45,542 nt of DNA, taken from positions 1-45,542 of the forward strand of contig JAJCZV010000095.1 in the NCBI GenBank assembly GCA_029262175.1, written 5' to 3'. This document shows positions 25,771 through 34,004 of this stretch, one piece after another. The notes under the pieces are model-generated. The model worked only from the letters and a program-made list of their open reading frames with translations. It had not been told where the DNA came from and did no database searches. The first letter of the stretch is position 1. Each line of letters begins with the position of its first letter. Source of the stretch: Gemmatimonadota bacterium (GTDB lineage Bacteria; Gemmatimonadota; Gemmatimonadetes; Palauibacterales; Palauibacteraceae). The position numbers and the translations under genes were made by a program.

Positions 25771-27345
25771 CTATTCCATGCTGGAGATCGGAAGACCGAG
25801 CACATGGGTTGGCGGCGTCCACGGCGCCCCGTCCACCACGCACTCCGTGTCGAGAACGGTCACCACGTTTCGGTACATGGCTTCCGCCTCGTGCCCACCG
25901 TCTGCGATGCAGATGACGCCGATACGACCGAATTGAGACAGCGCACCGATCATGTGGAAGACCGGACCCGTCTCGGTCGACTCGTCAAAGACCAAGCCGT
26001 GGCGGCGTATGATCTCGAAGAAATCCTCGGGTGCGAGGCCCGCGTAGGCCGGCGACCTCAGGTTGTCGGTGGCGAAGTACGCTTTTCGTGCCCCACTCGA
26101 TGACACGTATTCGCCGGTCTTCTCGTCGAACGCCCCGCTCACCAGCCACCGCAGGGCCATGAACGGAAACGTGGTCCCACCCATCCGCAGGTTGATCTCG
26201 ACCGCATAGATCCCGGCGACCCGATCGTCCGCGTCCGTCCCGGCCATGAAGTCGATGGCGAAGCGACCCACGACGCCCCGATCGGCGAGCACGCGTCCCA
26301 CCTTTCGCGCCTCCGACTGGATGGCCGCCCGATAGACGTGGTCCGCCGGAAACCGACAACCGACGTAGGTTTGCCCGATCGCCCCCTCGAGCACTTGTTC
26401 GTGTGTGGACAAGATCTGGACGTGACCTTCGGGGTCGATTCGGAGTTGAACGCTTGGTGACCGAAGCGGGTTGCCGTCGACGCCTTCCAAGAATTGCTCG
26501 ACGATGCCCGACATACGCTCGAGCTTTTGGAGATACGCGGCGACCGGTTCACCCGTCGCCGGAGACAATTCATCGATGGCCCGGTCAAGCGCGCGCCTGC
26601 GCTGTTCGGCATCGCCAGGCAACGGCTGGTTGAAAGCGAGCACGGCGTTTCCAGCCCCGGCAAAGCTATCGTCCAGCTTGACGACCGCTTTGCAAATGGC
26701 TGGATCGTGCGCGGTCAGCCGGAGCAGTCCTTCGACCAGATCCTCGCGGCTCCGAATGCCCACCACGCCAAACCCAACCGGGACGGAGGCGTCCTCGAAG
26801 GCGCGGCGCGAGCCGCTCTTCGTCCCGATCCACGTCAGGCGTGGATCAGCGCCGTTGAGCGGGATGTCCAGCTTGCGCGCGAGCTCCATCTCTAGCGGGG
26901 TCGTGTTGAAGCAGGTCAGGTAGGCGTCGTCTCCGCCCCCGACAAATCGCCGGATCCGATCAAGCAGACGGGGCCGCTCCAAGATCTTCTCGGTGAGAGG
27001 ACGAGGACTGCTGTCGTACGCACACAGCATGGTGAGTCGGCGCTCCGCGTCGCGACGCTCCGTTTCCGTGAGCAAGCTCAAGTAGTACGACACGACGTCG
27101 GGATGTACCGGGAGACTGGTTACGTACACGACGCGAGCCCGCGGATCCTTCAACCGGAGCAGACTGACGAGTAACCGTTCCTCGTAGAACTGGATCCCTT
27201 GGATCTTCGCGAGCTCTTCTCGATCGAACGTGAGAGACGGCACGACGACCGACGTGTGATCTGAGCGGCTACCGCTTTCGATCCTGCGCCAGATTTCCCG
27301 GAGGCGACGGTTGGGCGTCACCCCCTCGTCAGTGGAGGGGGTCAT
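25771..27345 (-). CDS. ATP-grasp carboxylate-amine ligase, PGM1 peptide-ligase-like
   Basis: A 524-residue soluble protein with the ATP-grasp fold. An N-terminal domain (about 1-165) precedes GTKSGSR (174-180), an ATP-binding Lys in VVKLDDSFAGAGN (Lys223), the hinge VEQFLEG (282-288), and FAIDF (362-366) with the metal-binding motif EINLRMGG (Glu383, Asn385, Arg387). These should activate a carboxylate as acyl phosphate and join it to an amine. The overall layout resembles ligases related to PGM1 of pheganomycin biosynthesis; the substrate is unknown. The ATG at 27345 overlaps the end of the MscS gene by 17 bases, so the two are translationally coupled. No peptide-natural-product genes lie nearby, which argues for a housekeeping product such as a small compatible solute or a modification of a cell component. 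Confidence 0.75.
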   Translation of the reverse strand: MTPSTDEGVTPNRRLREIWRRIESGSRSDHTSVVVPSLTFDREELAKIQGIQFYEERLLVSLLRLKDPRARVVYVTSLPVHPDVVSYYLSLLTETERRDAERRLTMLCAYDSSPRPLTEKILERPRLLDRIRRFVGGGDDAYLTCFNTTPLEMELARKLDIPLNGADPRLTWIGTKSGSRRAFEDASVPVGFGVVGIRSREDLVEGLLRLTAHDPAICKAVVKLDDSFAGAGNAVLAFNQPLPGDAEQRRRALDRAIDELSPATGEPVAAYLQKLERMSGIVEQFLEGVDGNPLRSPSVQLRIDPEGHVQILSTHEQVLEGAIGQTYVGCRFPADHVYRAAIQSEARKVGRVLADRGVVGRFAIDFMAGTDADDRVAGIYAVEINLRMGGTTFPFMALRWLVSGAFDEKTGEYVSSSGARKAYFATDNLRSPAYAGLAPEDFFEIIRRHGLVFDESTETGPVFHMIGALSQFGRIGVICIADGGHEAEAMYRNVVTVLDTECVVDGAPWTPPTHVLGLPISSME

Positions 27346-28246
27346 GCTCGCTCGCCAGCTTGGATTCGTCGACGAGTTCCGCTTGAGTCATCACGAACGG
27401 GAAGGGGTCCGACGCGAGCCCGGCGTACAGCGAAACGTGCGGGAACGGGATCTCGATCTCTTCCTGGTCGAATCGTCGCTTGATCTCGACGAGCAACTGG
27501 TTCTTGCCCTCGACAAATTTCTCGAGCGTGAGCCAAACCGTGAGACGGAGGTTGACGCCGGAGTCACCAAAACCATCGTGGAATACGCTGGGTTCCGGCG
27601 CCATCATGCTGTTGGGGTGCGCGTTTGCTACGTCGAGCAAGACTTCCTTGACCCGCTCCACATCTTCTTTGTACGCAACGCTGACATTGAGATCGGCCCG
27701 CCGTATCGGGAACCGTGTGTTGTTGGTGATTTGACTCTTGATGATGGTCTCGTTCGGGATCCGAACGAAGCGGTTGTCGAACGTGCGAAGCTTGACGGAC
27801 AGCATGTCGACGGAGAGGACCCGGCCCACGGTGTCGCCGATCTGGATCACGTCGTCAACCTGAAACGGCTGTTCGCCAAGGAGGAAGAACCCACTGATGA
27901 CGTTCGAAACGCTCGTCTGCGACGCGAAGCCAATCGCGATCCCGAGAACCCCGGCGGCGCCCAGGAGGGGCGCGAGGCTAAAGCCGAGCTCTCTCAGGAC
28001 CGAGATGGAGAGCAGGATCAACAGGGGATAGAACACGACCTTGCCAGCGATCAAACCGGCCTGCGCGCCGTGTCGACCGCCGATCGCCCGTCGCAGAGTC
28101 TTCGATAGCACGAACGTCAGCGGAAACCCGATCAAGACGATCAAACCCGCGCGAGCGGCGGGGCCATCGACGGACCGCCGGACGGTCTCCCAGAACTCAA
28201 TGGCGCTGGGCGCTTGAACGACCGTTCCCAGGAGATCGAGTGACAT
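27329..28246 (-). CDS. MscS-family mechanosensitive channel (paralogue C) in ATP-grasp operon
   Basis: A 305-residue MscS channel. Membrane helices are at about 35-60, 70-90 and 95-120, with the pore helix AAGVLGIAIGFASQTSVSN, beta-domain signature LGEQPFQVDDVIQIG, and the vestibule with IEIPFPHVSLY near the C-terminus. It diverges from the other channels here (VDMLSVKLRTFDNR instead of ITLRSTRIRT). The ATG at 28246 is chosen because AGGATGG lies just upstream; another ATG at 28255 is possible. The start is 2 bases past the upstream DUF432-like stop, and the 3' end overlaps the ATP-grasp gene by 17 bases. The three genes therefore form one tightly coupled unit. Confidence 0.9.
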   Translation of the reverse strand: MSLDLLGTVVQAPSAIEFWETVRRSVDGPAARAGLIVLIGFPLTFVLSKTLRRAIGGRHGAQAGLIAGKVVFYPLLILLSISVLRELGFSLAPLLGAAGVLGIAIGFASQTSVSNVISGFFLLGEQPFQVDDVIQIGDTVGRVLSVDMLSVKLRTFDNRFVRIPNETIIKSQITNNTRFPIRRADLNVSVAYKEDVERVKEVLLDVANAHPNSMMAPEPSVFHDGFGDSGVNLRLTVWLTLEKFVEGKNQLLVEIKRRFDQEEIEIPFPHVSLYAGLASDPFPFVMTQAELVDESKLASEHDPLH

Positions 28247-28248
28247 GG

Positions 28249-29016
28249 CTACCATCCTGTGAGCGCCATGAACCGGTCAAATGTCCGCCCACGTAGCCCC
28301 CGCTCTGACCGCTCACGTGGCGGGGAAAGAAGCTCGGCGTCGCCTGCTTCTAGCGGCGGCTCGTCGCCAACCTCTACCCCACTGCCTTCCTCCGCCGCCT
28401 CGTATGTCACCCGCGTCTCGGCCGACCAGAGTTTGGCGCCGTCTCGAAACACGGGCATGTACTTGACTCGAACCAACAGCTTCTCCACCGACAGCACCTC
28501 GTCGGATCGGTTTGCGATTTCCATCGGACACATGAGCACGTGCGGCTCGAACAAGTCGTCCGAGACGTGGCGTCTCGCCGTGGTCGGGAGCCAATAGGCC
28601 AAGTCTCCCGACGCGTGATCCCCCCACCAGGTATCGGACATCACGATCGTCGGTGCTTCCAAAAGAGGCGTATCGGGAATCTCCGCCAGAGCGATCCGGA
28701 CACAGAGCGGGATCCGGACAAAGATCCGGGCATTCGCCCCCGGCACCAGCCGGAAGGGCGACTCGGGCGCCACGACGACGGGTCGATCGGGTAACGTGGG
28801 CAGCACGATGACCTGATCGGAATGCGGGCCGACCCAGCGTGTCCAGTCGAGCGGAAGGGGGCCCAGTTTGCTCCCCTCTGCAATCCAAAGCTCGCCGCTT
28901 TGGATACGCAAGCGAAGTTCCATGGGTCCGACAACCAAGCGGGTCTCGCGATCGACCCGGTGTTGCCCCCACGCGGCGCTGCCGCTCAGCGCGTCTACTA
29001 CAGGCTCTTCTTTCAA
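28249..29016 (-). CDS. DUF432-like soluble protein, first gene of the MscS/ATP-grasp operon
   Basis: A 255-residue protein without signal peptide or membrane segments, rich in beta strands (about 15-130) and ending in a charged tail. The pattern (LVVGPMELRLRIQ; later VLMCPMEIANRSDEV) is compatible with DUF432, a family I recall beside MscS genes, but this assignment is by eye. No enzymatic motif is visible; a cytoplasmic partner or regulator of the channel is an inference from position. It starts with TTG at 29016 behind a good GGAG site (ACAGGAGTGG); the next in-frame Met is about 31 codons later. The channel gene begins 2 bases after its stop. The upstream 208 bases are divergent from another MscS gene. 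Confidence 0.6.
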   Translation of the reverse strand: MKEEPVVDALSGSAAWGQHRVDRETRLVVGPMELRLRIQSGELWIAEGSKLGPLPLDWTRWVGPHSDQVIVLPTLPDRPVVVAPESPFRLVPGANARIFVRIPLCVRIALAEIPDTPLLEAPTIVMSDTWWGDHASGDLAYWLPTTARRHVSDDLFEPHVLMCPMEIANRSDEVLSVEKLLVRVKYMPVFRDGAKLWSAETRVTYEAAEEGSGVEVGDEPPLEAGDAELLSPPRERSERGLRGRTFDRFMALTGW

Positions 29017-29224
29017 ACCACTCCTGTCACCGGTTTGGGAACGACGCTCGACCCGATGGTTGAGCGTACGGGGAAAGTGACCGACGGTAGCCGTCAGGGG
29101 AAGCGTCGAGAACCGAGCCGTCGAGCGTTTTGGCCCACCCCCCGACTATGTTTGGTGATGCGGACCAGCTCCGGCTCGTCCAAATCACACGGTTTTCGAC
29201 CCATTTTTTCGGTGGCGATAGGCT

Positions 29225-30112
29225 ATGTCCCAAGTCCTAGGTGCTGTTCTGCCCTTACAAGGCTGGACACGCGTTCTTTTCCAGATTGGAACCGTGGACG
29301 TGACGGTCTCGCGGCTCACGATTGCAGGCAGCGTTCTCATCGGCTCGCTCATCCTCGCACGAATCGTCGGCGGGATATTGAGACGACTCGTCAACCGGCG
29401 CGCGCAAGGAGTGACGCGAGGGAGTCTGCAATCCACGGTTCGGCTCGTCGAGTACACGCTCATGATCGGGGGTTTGCTGCTCGCGTTGCAGACGCTGGGG
29501 GTTCGCCTTGCCGCTTTGTTCGCCGCAGGCGCGTTGTTCGCCGTGGCGCTCGGCTTCGCGATGCAAAATGTCATCGCGAATTTTATTTCGGGAGTGATTT
29601 TGCTTCTCGAGCGTAGCATCAAACCCGGCGACATCATCGATATGAACGGCCAGCTCGTGAAGATCCAAGAGATGGGGATTCGCGCCGCGATCGGGCGAAC
29701 GACCGAGGAAGAGGATCTCATCATCCCCAGCTCCCAACTCGTCCAATCTACGGTCCGCAACTACACATTACGCGATGCGGTAAGTCGACTGCGGGTCGTC
29801 GTGGGCGTGACGTACGACTCGGACATGGCCCTCGTTCGAAAAACTCTCGAAAAGACGGCGGCGGGAATCGAGTGGCGACTGACCAAGTACAAGCCCGCCG
29901 TTTTGATGACGGCCTTCGGGAGTTCCTCGGTCGACTTCGAGGTGTCTGTCTGGTTCGACGATCCGTGGAATCGCAGGAGCCGAAGCTCGGATCTGCACGA
30001 AGCGATGTGGTGGGCGCTGAAGGAAGCTGGCGTTGTGATCGCGTTCCCGCAGGTCGACGTGCACTTCGACCGAGACGTCCTTGAGGCTTGGCGTGCAAAC
30101 AAAGGCCCATAG
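29225..30112 (+). CDS. MscS-family mechanosensitive channel (paralogue D)
   Basis: A 295-residue MscS channel. Three membrane helices lie in residues about 25-115. The pore helix is LFAAGALFAVALGFAMQNV, and the beta domain differs from the other copies (LLERSIKPGDIIDMNG, then MGIRAAIGRTTEEEDLIIP, with a C-terminal FPQVDVHF). The acidic TTEEED insertion is unlike its neighbours. ATG at 29225. It is divergent from the DUF432-like gene, with a 208-base shared upstream region that contains a small perfect stem (GACGG/CCGTC, 29083-29095) and no obvious promoter boxes. The following lipoprotein gene begins 43 bases after the stop and is probably co-transcribed. Confidence 0.9.
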   Translation: MSQVLGAVLPLQGWTRVLFQIGTVDVTVSRLTIAGSVLIGSLILARIVGGILRRLVNRRAQGVTRGSLQSTVRLVEYTLMIGGLLLALQTLGVRLAALFAAGALFAVALGFAMQNVIANFISGVILLLERSIKPGDIIDMNGQLVKIQEMGIRAAIGRTTEEEDLIIPSSQLVQSTVRNYTLRDAVSRLRVVVGVTYDSDMALVRKTLEKTAAGIEWRLTKYKPAVLMTAFGSSSVDFEVSVWFDDPWNRRSRSSDLHEAMWWALKEAGVVIAFPQVDVHFDRDVLEAWRANKGP

Positions 30113-30155
30113 GACCAGCCCGCGCGAGCGGCATCCTGGCCCTGGAGGAGGAAGA

Positions 30156-31013
30156 TTGTTTCAACGGAGACTTGCTACGGTCCTCACGACGGCTCTTCTG
30201 TTCCCGTTGTTTGGCTGTGTATCCAAAGGCACGCACAACGTGGCCCTGTCGGACCTCGCGGGCGTGCGCGGCGAGCGCGAAGAACTGCTGGCCGAAATCG
30301 TCCGTCGGGACTCGCTCGAGTCGGAACTCCGCGGAGATCTGGAGAGATCCGCTCGGGAACGGGCCGCTCTCGAGCGAGAGCTTCGCGACGAGATTGCGGA
30401 ACTCGAGGAGATCCAACGACAGACCCGTGCGGAACTCAGGCGACTCGAGACGGCACTGGGCGAGCGCGGCGCCGAATACCGCGCCCTGCAGGAACAGCTC
30501 GTGTCACTCAGCGCGATCCAACGAGAGATTCGCGATCGCAACCGGATCTACGAGGACGTGATCGGGCGCTTCCAATCGCTGATCGATGCGGGGCAGCTTA
30601 GCGTCGACATCGTCCGCGGCCGCCTGGTGATCCAGCTTCCGCAAGACATCTTGTTCGAGTCGGGGAGTGCGGTGGTTGGTCGAGAGGGGCGAGAGACGCT
30701 CGCCACGGTCGGGACCGTTCTCGCGGAACTGACCGATCGCAAGTTTCAGATCGAGGGCCACACGGACAACGTGCCTATCGCCACGGCCAGGTTCCCGTCG
30801 AATTGGGAGCTGTCGAGCGGACGGGCGCTCTCTGTGGTGCGCATCTTGGTCGAGCAAGGCGTGGTGCCCGCCAACCTTTCCGGGGCCGGTTACGGCGAGT
30901 TCCAACCCGTGGCCAGCAACGACGACCGTGAAAGTCGACGTGCGAATCGGCGTATAGAAATCGTGATGTTACCCAACTTGGACGTGATCGCGACGACCCG
31001 AGCGCCCGAGTAA
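30156..31013 (+). CDS. OmpA/Pal-type peptidoglycan-binding lipoprotein with coiled coil
   Basis: A 285-residue lipoprotein. The signal peptide ends in the lipobox LFGC, so the mature protein begins with a lipidated Cys. A long coiled coil follows (about 40-155, Glu/Arg-rich heptads). The C-terminal OmpA-like domain (about 165-275) has the peptidoglycan-binding signature IEGHTDNVPI and RESRRANRRIEI. It is MotB/OmpA-like and should tether the outer membrane to the cell wall. The TTG at 30156 is chosen because GGAGGAGGAAGA stands directly in front; in-frame codons further upstream lack such a site and would spoil the signal peptide. It follows an MscS gene, so it may stiffen or sense the envelope alongside the channel. 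Confidence 0.85.
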   Translation: MFQRRLATVLTTALLFPLFGCVSKGTHNVALSDLAGVRGEREELLAEIVRRDSLESELRGDLERSARERAALERELRDEIAELEEIQRQTRAELRRLETALGERGAEYRALQEQLVSLSAIQREIRDRNRIYEDVIGRFQSLIDAGQLSVDIVRGRLVIQLPQDILFESGSAVVGREGRETLATVGTVLAELTDRKFQIEGHTDNVPIATARFPSNWELSSGRALSVVRILVEQGVVPANLSGAGYGEFQPVASNDDRESRRANRRIEIVMLPNLDVIATTRAPE

Positions 31014-31076
31014 CGGCTCGGCTTCCTGAGCTCGCGTCCCGGGCTCGGCTCGGGGCCGCCCTGTGCGGGCGCGCGG

Positions 31077-32075
31077 TCACCAACGAGCCGGGACACCTCT
31101 CGCATCGACGTGCAAGAAAGGTCCGTGCGCCGCGTTCCGTCGATACACGGCCAATCCGCCGGGCCGGAACCTCGGACTCGGGCGCTCCATGAGTCGCTCG
31201 ACCATCCCAGCCAGGACGTTGGCGTCGCCGCGGTCGATGGATCCATCGCCGTTCAGGTCGTCCATCTGTCCGTCCTGATCCGCGTCGACGAAGACGTCCG
31301 CCGCGTCTCCCCACAGATGCCGGCTGTACACGGTGGTGTTTCCGATCGCGCGGTTGTAGGCGGGAGTGCGAAAGCCGGACATCACGGTGAGCGTGGGAAC
31401 GCGATGTCCCGCATCACGGACCTCGGACAGGAGCGCCTCGAGCTTTCTCAGCAAGTCGATGGTGACCAGCGCATACCTGGGATTCCCCGGCTGTTTGCAG
31501 AGGAATTGCCCGAGCGTGAAGTTCGGGGATACCAACAAGTCTTCGTCGCTCGGGCCGACTTCGATCAAGCCAGGGGGCGGTTGGTATGCCTCGCTCTGGC
31601 TTGGTCCACGGCGTTTGTACGAGCCGATCGCATAGCCATTGAGCGCCTCGTCCACGACCTGTGTCATGGGGCGGGTCACCATGAAGGTCAACGCAATCGT
31701 GTCGGGCGCGATCGCCGACGTCACGCGAACCGCATGGAACCCCGGATGTTCGGGCGCACGCCAATTCCAGACGCCCGCGGTCGACCGAAGCCGTCCGCCG
31801 GCCGCGTCCACTCGCAGGTCGTCGGGCGCACCTGGAGCTACGGCGGCGATTTCGATTTCTTCCCCTGACCCGATCGTGACCGCGAGGACCCGGAGAGACA
31901 CGGTGCGGTCTCCCACCCGGACGGCGAATCCGGCGCGCGGCGACCGATATCCAACTGCGTCGTAACGAGCGGGCGCCAGGCCTGGCCCACCCGCTTCCTG
32001 CGCCTCGACGGAGTATGTCGTCGTCATGCTCGCCAGGCCGATGAACAGCGCGGGCACCAAAGTGCGGTACATCAT
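31077..32075 (-). CDS. M15-type (MepK/DUF882-like) murein peptidase with calcium-loop insert
   Basis: A 332-residue secreted protein (signal peptide ALFIGLASMTTTYSVEAQ). An N-terminal beta domain (about 30-150) precedes a zinc peptidase domain of the M15 type: SGFRTPAYN, then HLWGDAAD (HxxGxxxD, His253, Asp260), then the final HVD at about 322-324. Between them sit two loops of the EF-hand/dockerin kind (DADQDGQMDD and NGDGSIDRGD, about 264-284), which suggest calcium binding. E. coli MepK cuts 3-3 crosslinks made by L,D-transpeptidases, and here the gene follows such an enzyme directly. The ATG at 32075 overlaps that gene's TGA (ATGA), so translation is coupled. The D,D or L,D specificity is not visible. 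Confidence 0.75.
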   Translation of the reverse strand: MMYRTLVPALFIGLASMTTTYSVEAQEAGGPGLAPARYDAVGYRSPRAGFAVRVGDRTVSLRVLAVTIGSGEEIEIAAVAPGAPDDLRVDAAGGRLRSTAGVWNWRAPEHPGFHAVRVTSAIAPDTIALTFMVTRPMTQVVDEALNGYAIGSYKRRGPSQSEAYQPPPGLIEVGPSDEDLLVSPNFTLGQFLCKQPGNPRYALVTIDLLRKLEALLSEVRDAGHRVPTLTVMSGFRTPAYNRAIGNTTVYSRHLWGDAADVFVDADQDGQMDDLNGDGSIDRGDANVLAGMVERLMERPSPRFRPGGLAVYRRNAAHGPFLHVDARGVPARW

Positions 32076-33757
32076 GACGCCGGCGGCTGGGCGGTCATCG
32101 CGGCCCACACCTTGGCGTCGCGCCCGTAGAGGTCTTCGCGGAATTGGATCGCGCCGTCTTCATCCGCCCAGGCCGTCCAGTAGAGGAGGTGGACCGGAAG
32201 AGGTGTGGAAAGCCTCACCGACTGCTCGACCCCACCGGCCACGACCGCATCGATTCGGCTTCGGTTCCAGCCGGGCTGATCACCCAGCAGATATTCGGCG
32301 AGCGCCAACGGATCTTCCGTTCGTACGCAGCCCGAGGAGAACGCACGGCTCGCACGGCCAAACAGCTCCCGCGATGGCGTATCGTGAAGATAGACGTTGT
32401 GTCGGTTGGGGAACATGAACTTGACCGCACCCAGCGCGTTGCGCGGACCCGGATCCTGCCGAAGCCGATAGCGCCGGTTGAAGTCCGAGCCGGACATATC
32501 CTCCCACTGCACCGCGGTAGGGTTCACGGGTGCGTTGGTCGCCTGGTCGAACAGCGTCATCCCCTGCGCCGCCAGGTACCCGAGGTCCGCCTTGATGAGC
32601 GGCAGTTTGTCGACTGCGGCGATCGTGGGTGGCACATGCCAATAGGGCGCCAAAACGAGATAGGTCATCGTGCCGGAGAACATGGGCGTCTGGCGATACT
32701 GACGGCCGACGACCGCTCGATGGGTGCGGACCGTGCGACCGTTCTCGACCACCTTGACGTCGAAGCCCGCGATGTTCACCTCGATGTGGCGGGTACCGAG
32801 ATCGTTCGGCAACCAGCGCCACCGCTCGAGGTTCACTTGCACCTGCCGCGCTCGGTCGGCCGCCGTGACGTTGAGCGCGGCGACCGTCGCGGGACCGACG
32901 ACGCCGTCCGGCTCGAGCCCGTGGCGACCCTGAAAACGGGCGACACTCTCCGCGAGTCTCGCGTCGAAATGATCCGAACCGGCGTCGGTCGGGTCGGCCG
33001 CCAGGTCGCCTGACGCCCGAAGTCGGCGGCGGAGGGCCGCAACGCGTGGGTCACGCACTCCCGTCTCGAGCTTGTCCCCCTCGGGGACCCGCGGCCACCC
33101 GCCAGAGGCGGCCGCCGCTCGCAGACGCTCGACCGCGTTCAAGAGCCGGCCGTAGCGCGGCTGCGGCGGCGCGAGAGCCTCGAGGTCTCGACGGATGCTG
33201 CCCATTTCGAGCGCCTTGGCGAGGACGGTCTCGAATTCTGCGGTCCTACGATTGGCGAGCCATTCGGGATCGATCGTCGTGGGGTTCACCCTCCCCATCA
33301 ATAGGTGCGAGCCCAGGGTCATGAACGCATCGCTCGCCAGCAGATCTAGATCCACGCGGGCTCGGGTCCCGCCCTCTCCCGACCGAACCAGTCGAGCGAG
33401 CGAGTCGAGCTGTGTGAGATGATAATCCGCCGGATCTAGCCCGTGGTTCGAAGCGCCTTCGAGCACCGTTCGAAGCTCATCGAACGCGCTGGACAAGACG
33501 GGGCGTTCAGAGATCCAAGCCGGGTGAAAAGCCCGTTCTTCGTAGAAACGCGGCAGCGCCTGCCGGGCGCGAGCGGTTTGCCCCGCCGCGGCGTAGGTCC
33601 CGGAAGCGCGACCGGACTCGATACGAAGCTGGATCGCCGAGGCCAGATCCTCGTCCTGCCCCACCAGGTCGAGCGCACCTCCGCCCCACAACAAAGCCAC
33701 GGAAAGGAGCGCTCTCCACCACCCGGTGCGAATCCCGAAACCAGAACGCAGCTGCAT
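32072..33757 (-). CDS. L,D-transpeptidase with peptidoglycan-binding domain, LdtD (YcbB)-like
   Basis: A 561-residue envelope enzyme. A signal sequence (WWRALLSVALLWGGGALD) is followed by a helical N-terminal domain (about 40-220), a peptidoglycan-binding domain (about 235-295, FQGRHGLEPDGVVGPATVAALN) and the YkuD catalytic domain with the active-site motif SSGCVR (Cys477) and the upstream HDTPSR. It makes 3-3 crosslinks in murein. The capping-loop insertion in the catalytic domain and the size match LdtD rather than the smaller Ldts. The ATG at 33757 has GATGGG upstream; a long N-terminal extension back to 33919 lacks family features. It is followed by a MepK-like hydrolase, the same pairing as E. 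coli ldtD-mepK. Confidence 0.88.
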   Translation of the reverse strand: MQLRSGFGIRTGWWRALLSVALLWGGGALDLVGQDEDLASAIQLRIESGRASGTYAAAGQTARARQALPRFYEERAFHPAWISERPVLSSAFDELRTVLEGASNHGLDPADYHLTQLDSLARLVRSGEGGTRARVDLDLLASDAFMTLGSHLLMGRVNPTTIDPEWLANRRTAEFETVLAKALEMGSIRRDLEALAPPQPRYGRLLNAVERLRAAAASGGWPRVPEGDKLETGVRDPRVAALRRRLRASGDLAADPTDAGSDHFDARLAESVARFQGRHGLEPDGVVGPATVAALNVTAADRARQVQVNLERWRWLPNDLGTRHIEVNIAGFDVKVVENGRTVRTHRAVVGRQYRQTPMFSGTMTYLVLAPYWHVPPTIAAVDKLPLIKADLGYLAAQGMTLFDQATNAPVNPTAVQWEDMSGSDFNRRYRLRQDPGPRNALGAVKFMFPNRHNVYLHDTPSRELFGRASRAFSSGCVRTEDPLALAEYLLGDQPGWNRSRIDAVVAGGVEQSVRLSTPLPVHLLYWTAWADEDGAIQFREDLYGRDAKVWAAMTAQPPAS

Positions 33758-34004
33758 GTTCAACCCATCTTTGTTGTCGTGATACGACCCAGTAGCACAG
33801 ACGATACCCGCTGAAGACTGACTTGAGCCACGACGAGCGTCAACACGAGTCGCTGACCGGATCACACCTGAGGACTCCGAGATCGCGGGGCTCCTACCGG
33901 ACCCCGTAGACTGTCTCATGGAATCCTCGCCGCGTGTCGCAAGTTCGTCGCTCGTTTGGTCGAGCAGCTTGGGGGACCGCGGGTCAACGAAGAGCGGAGC
34001 CTAC

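Noticed and set aside
33918..34004. ATG at 33918 as porin start
   Set aside because: It adds a Ser/Arg-rich extension before the signal peptide; GTG at 34005 has a well-spaced GGAG site.
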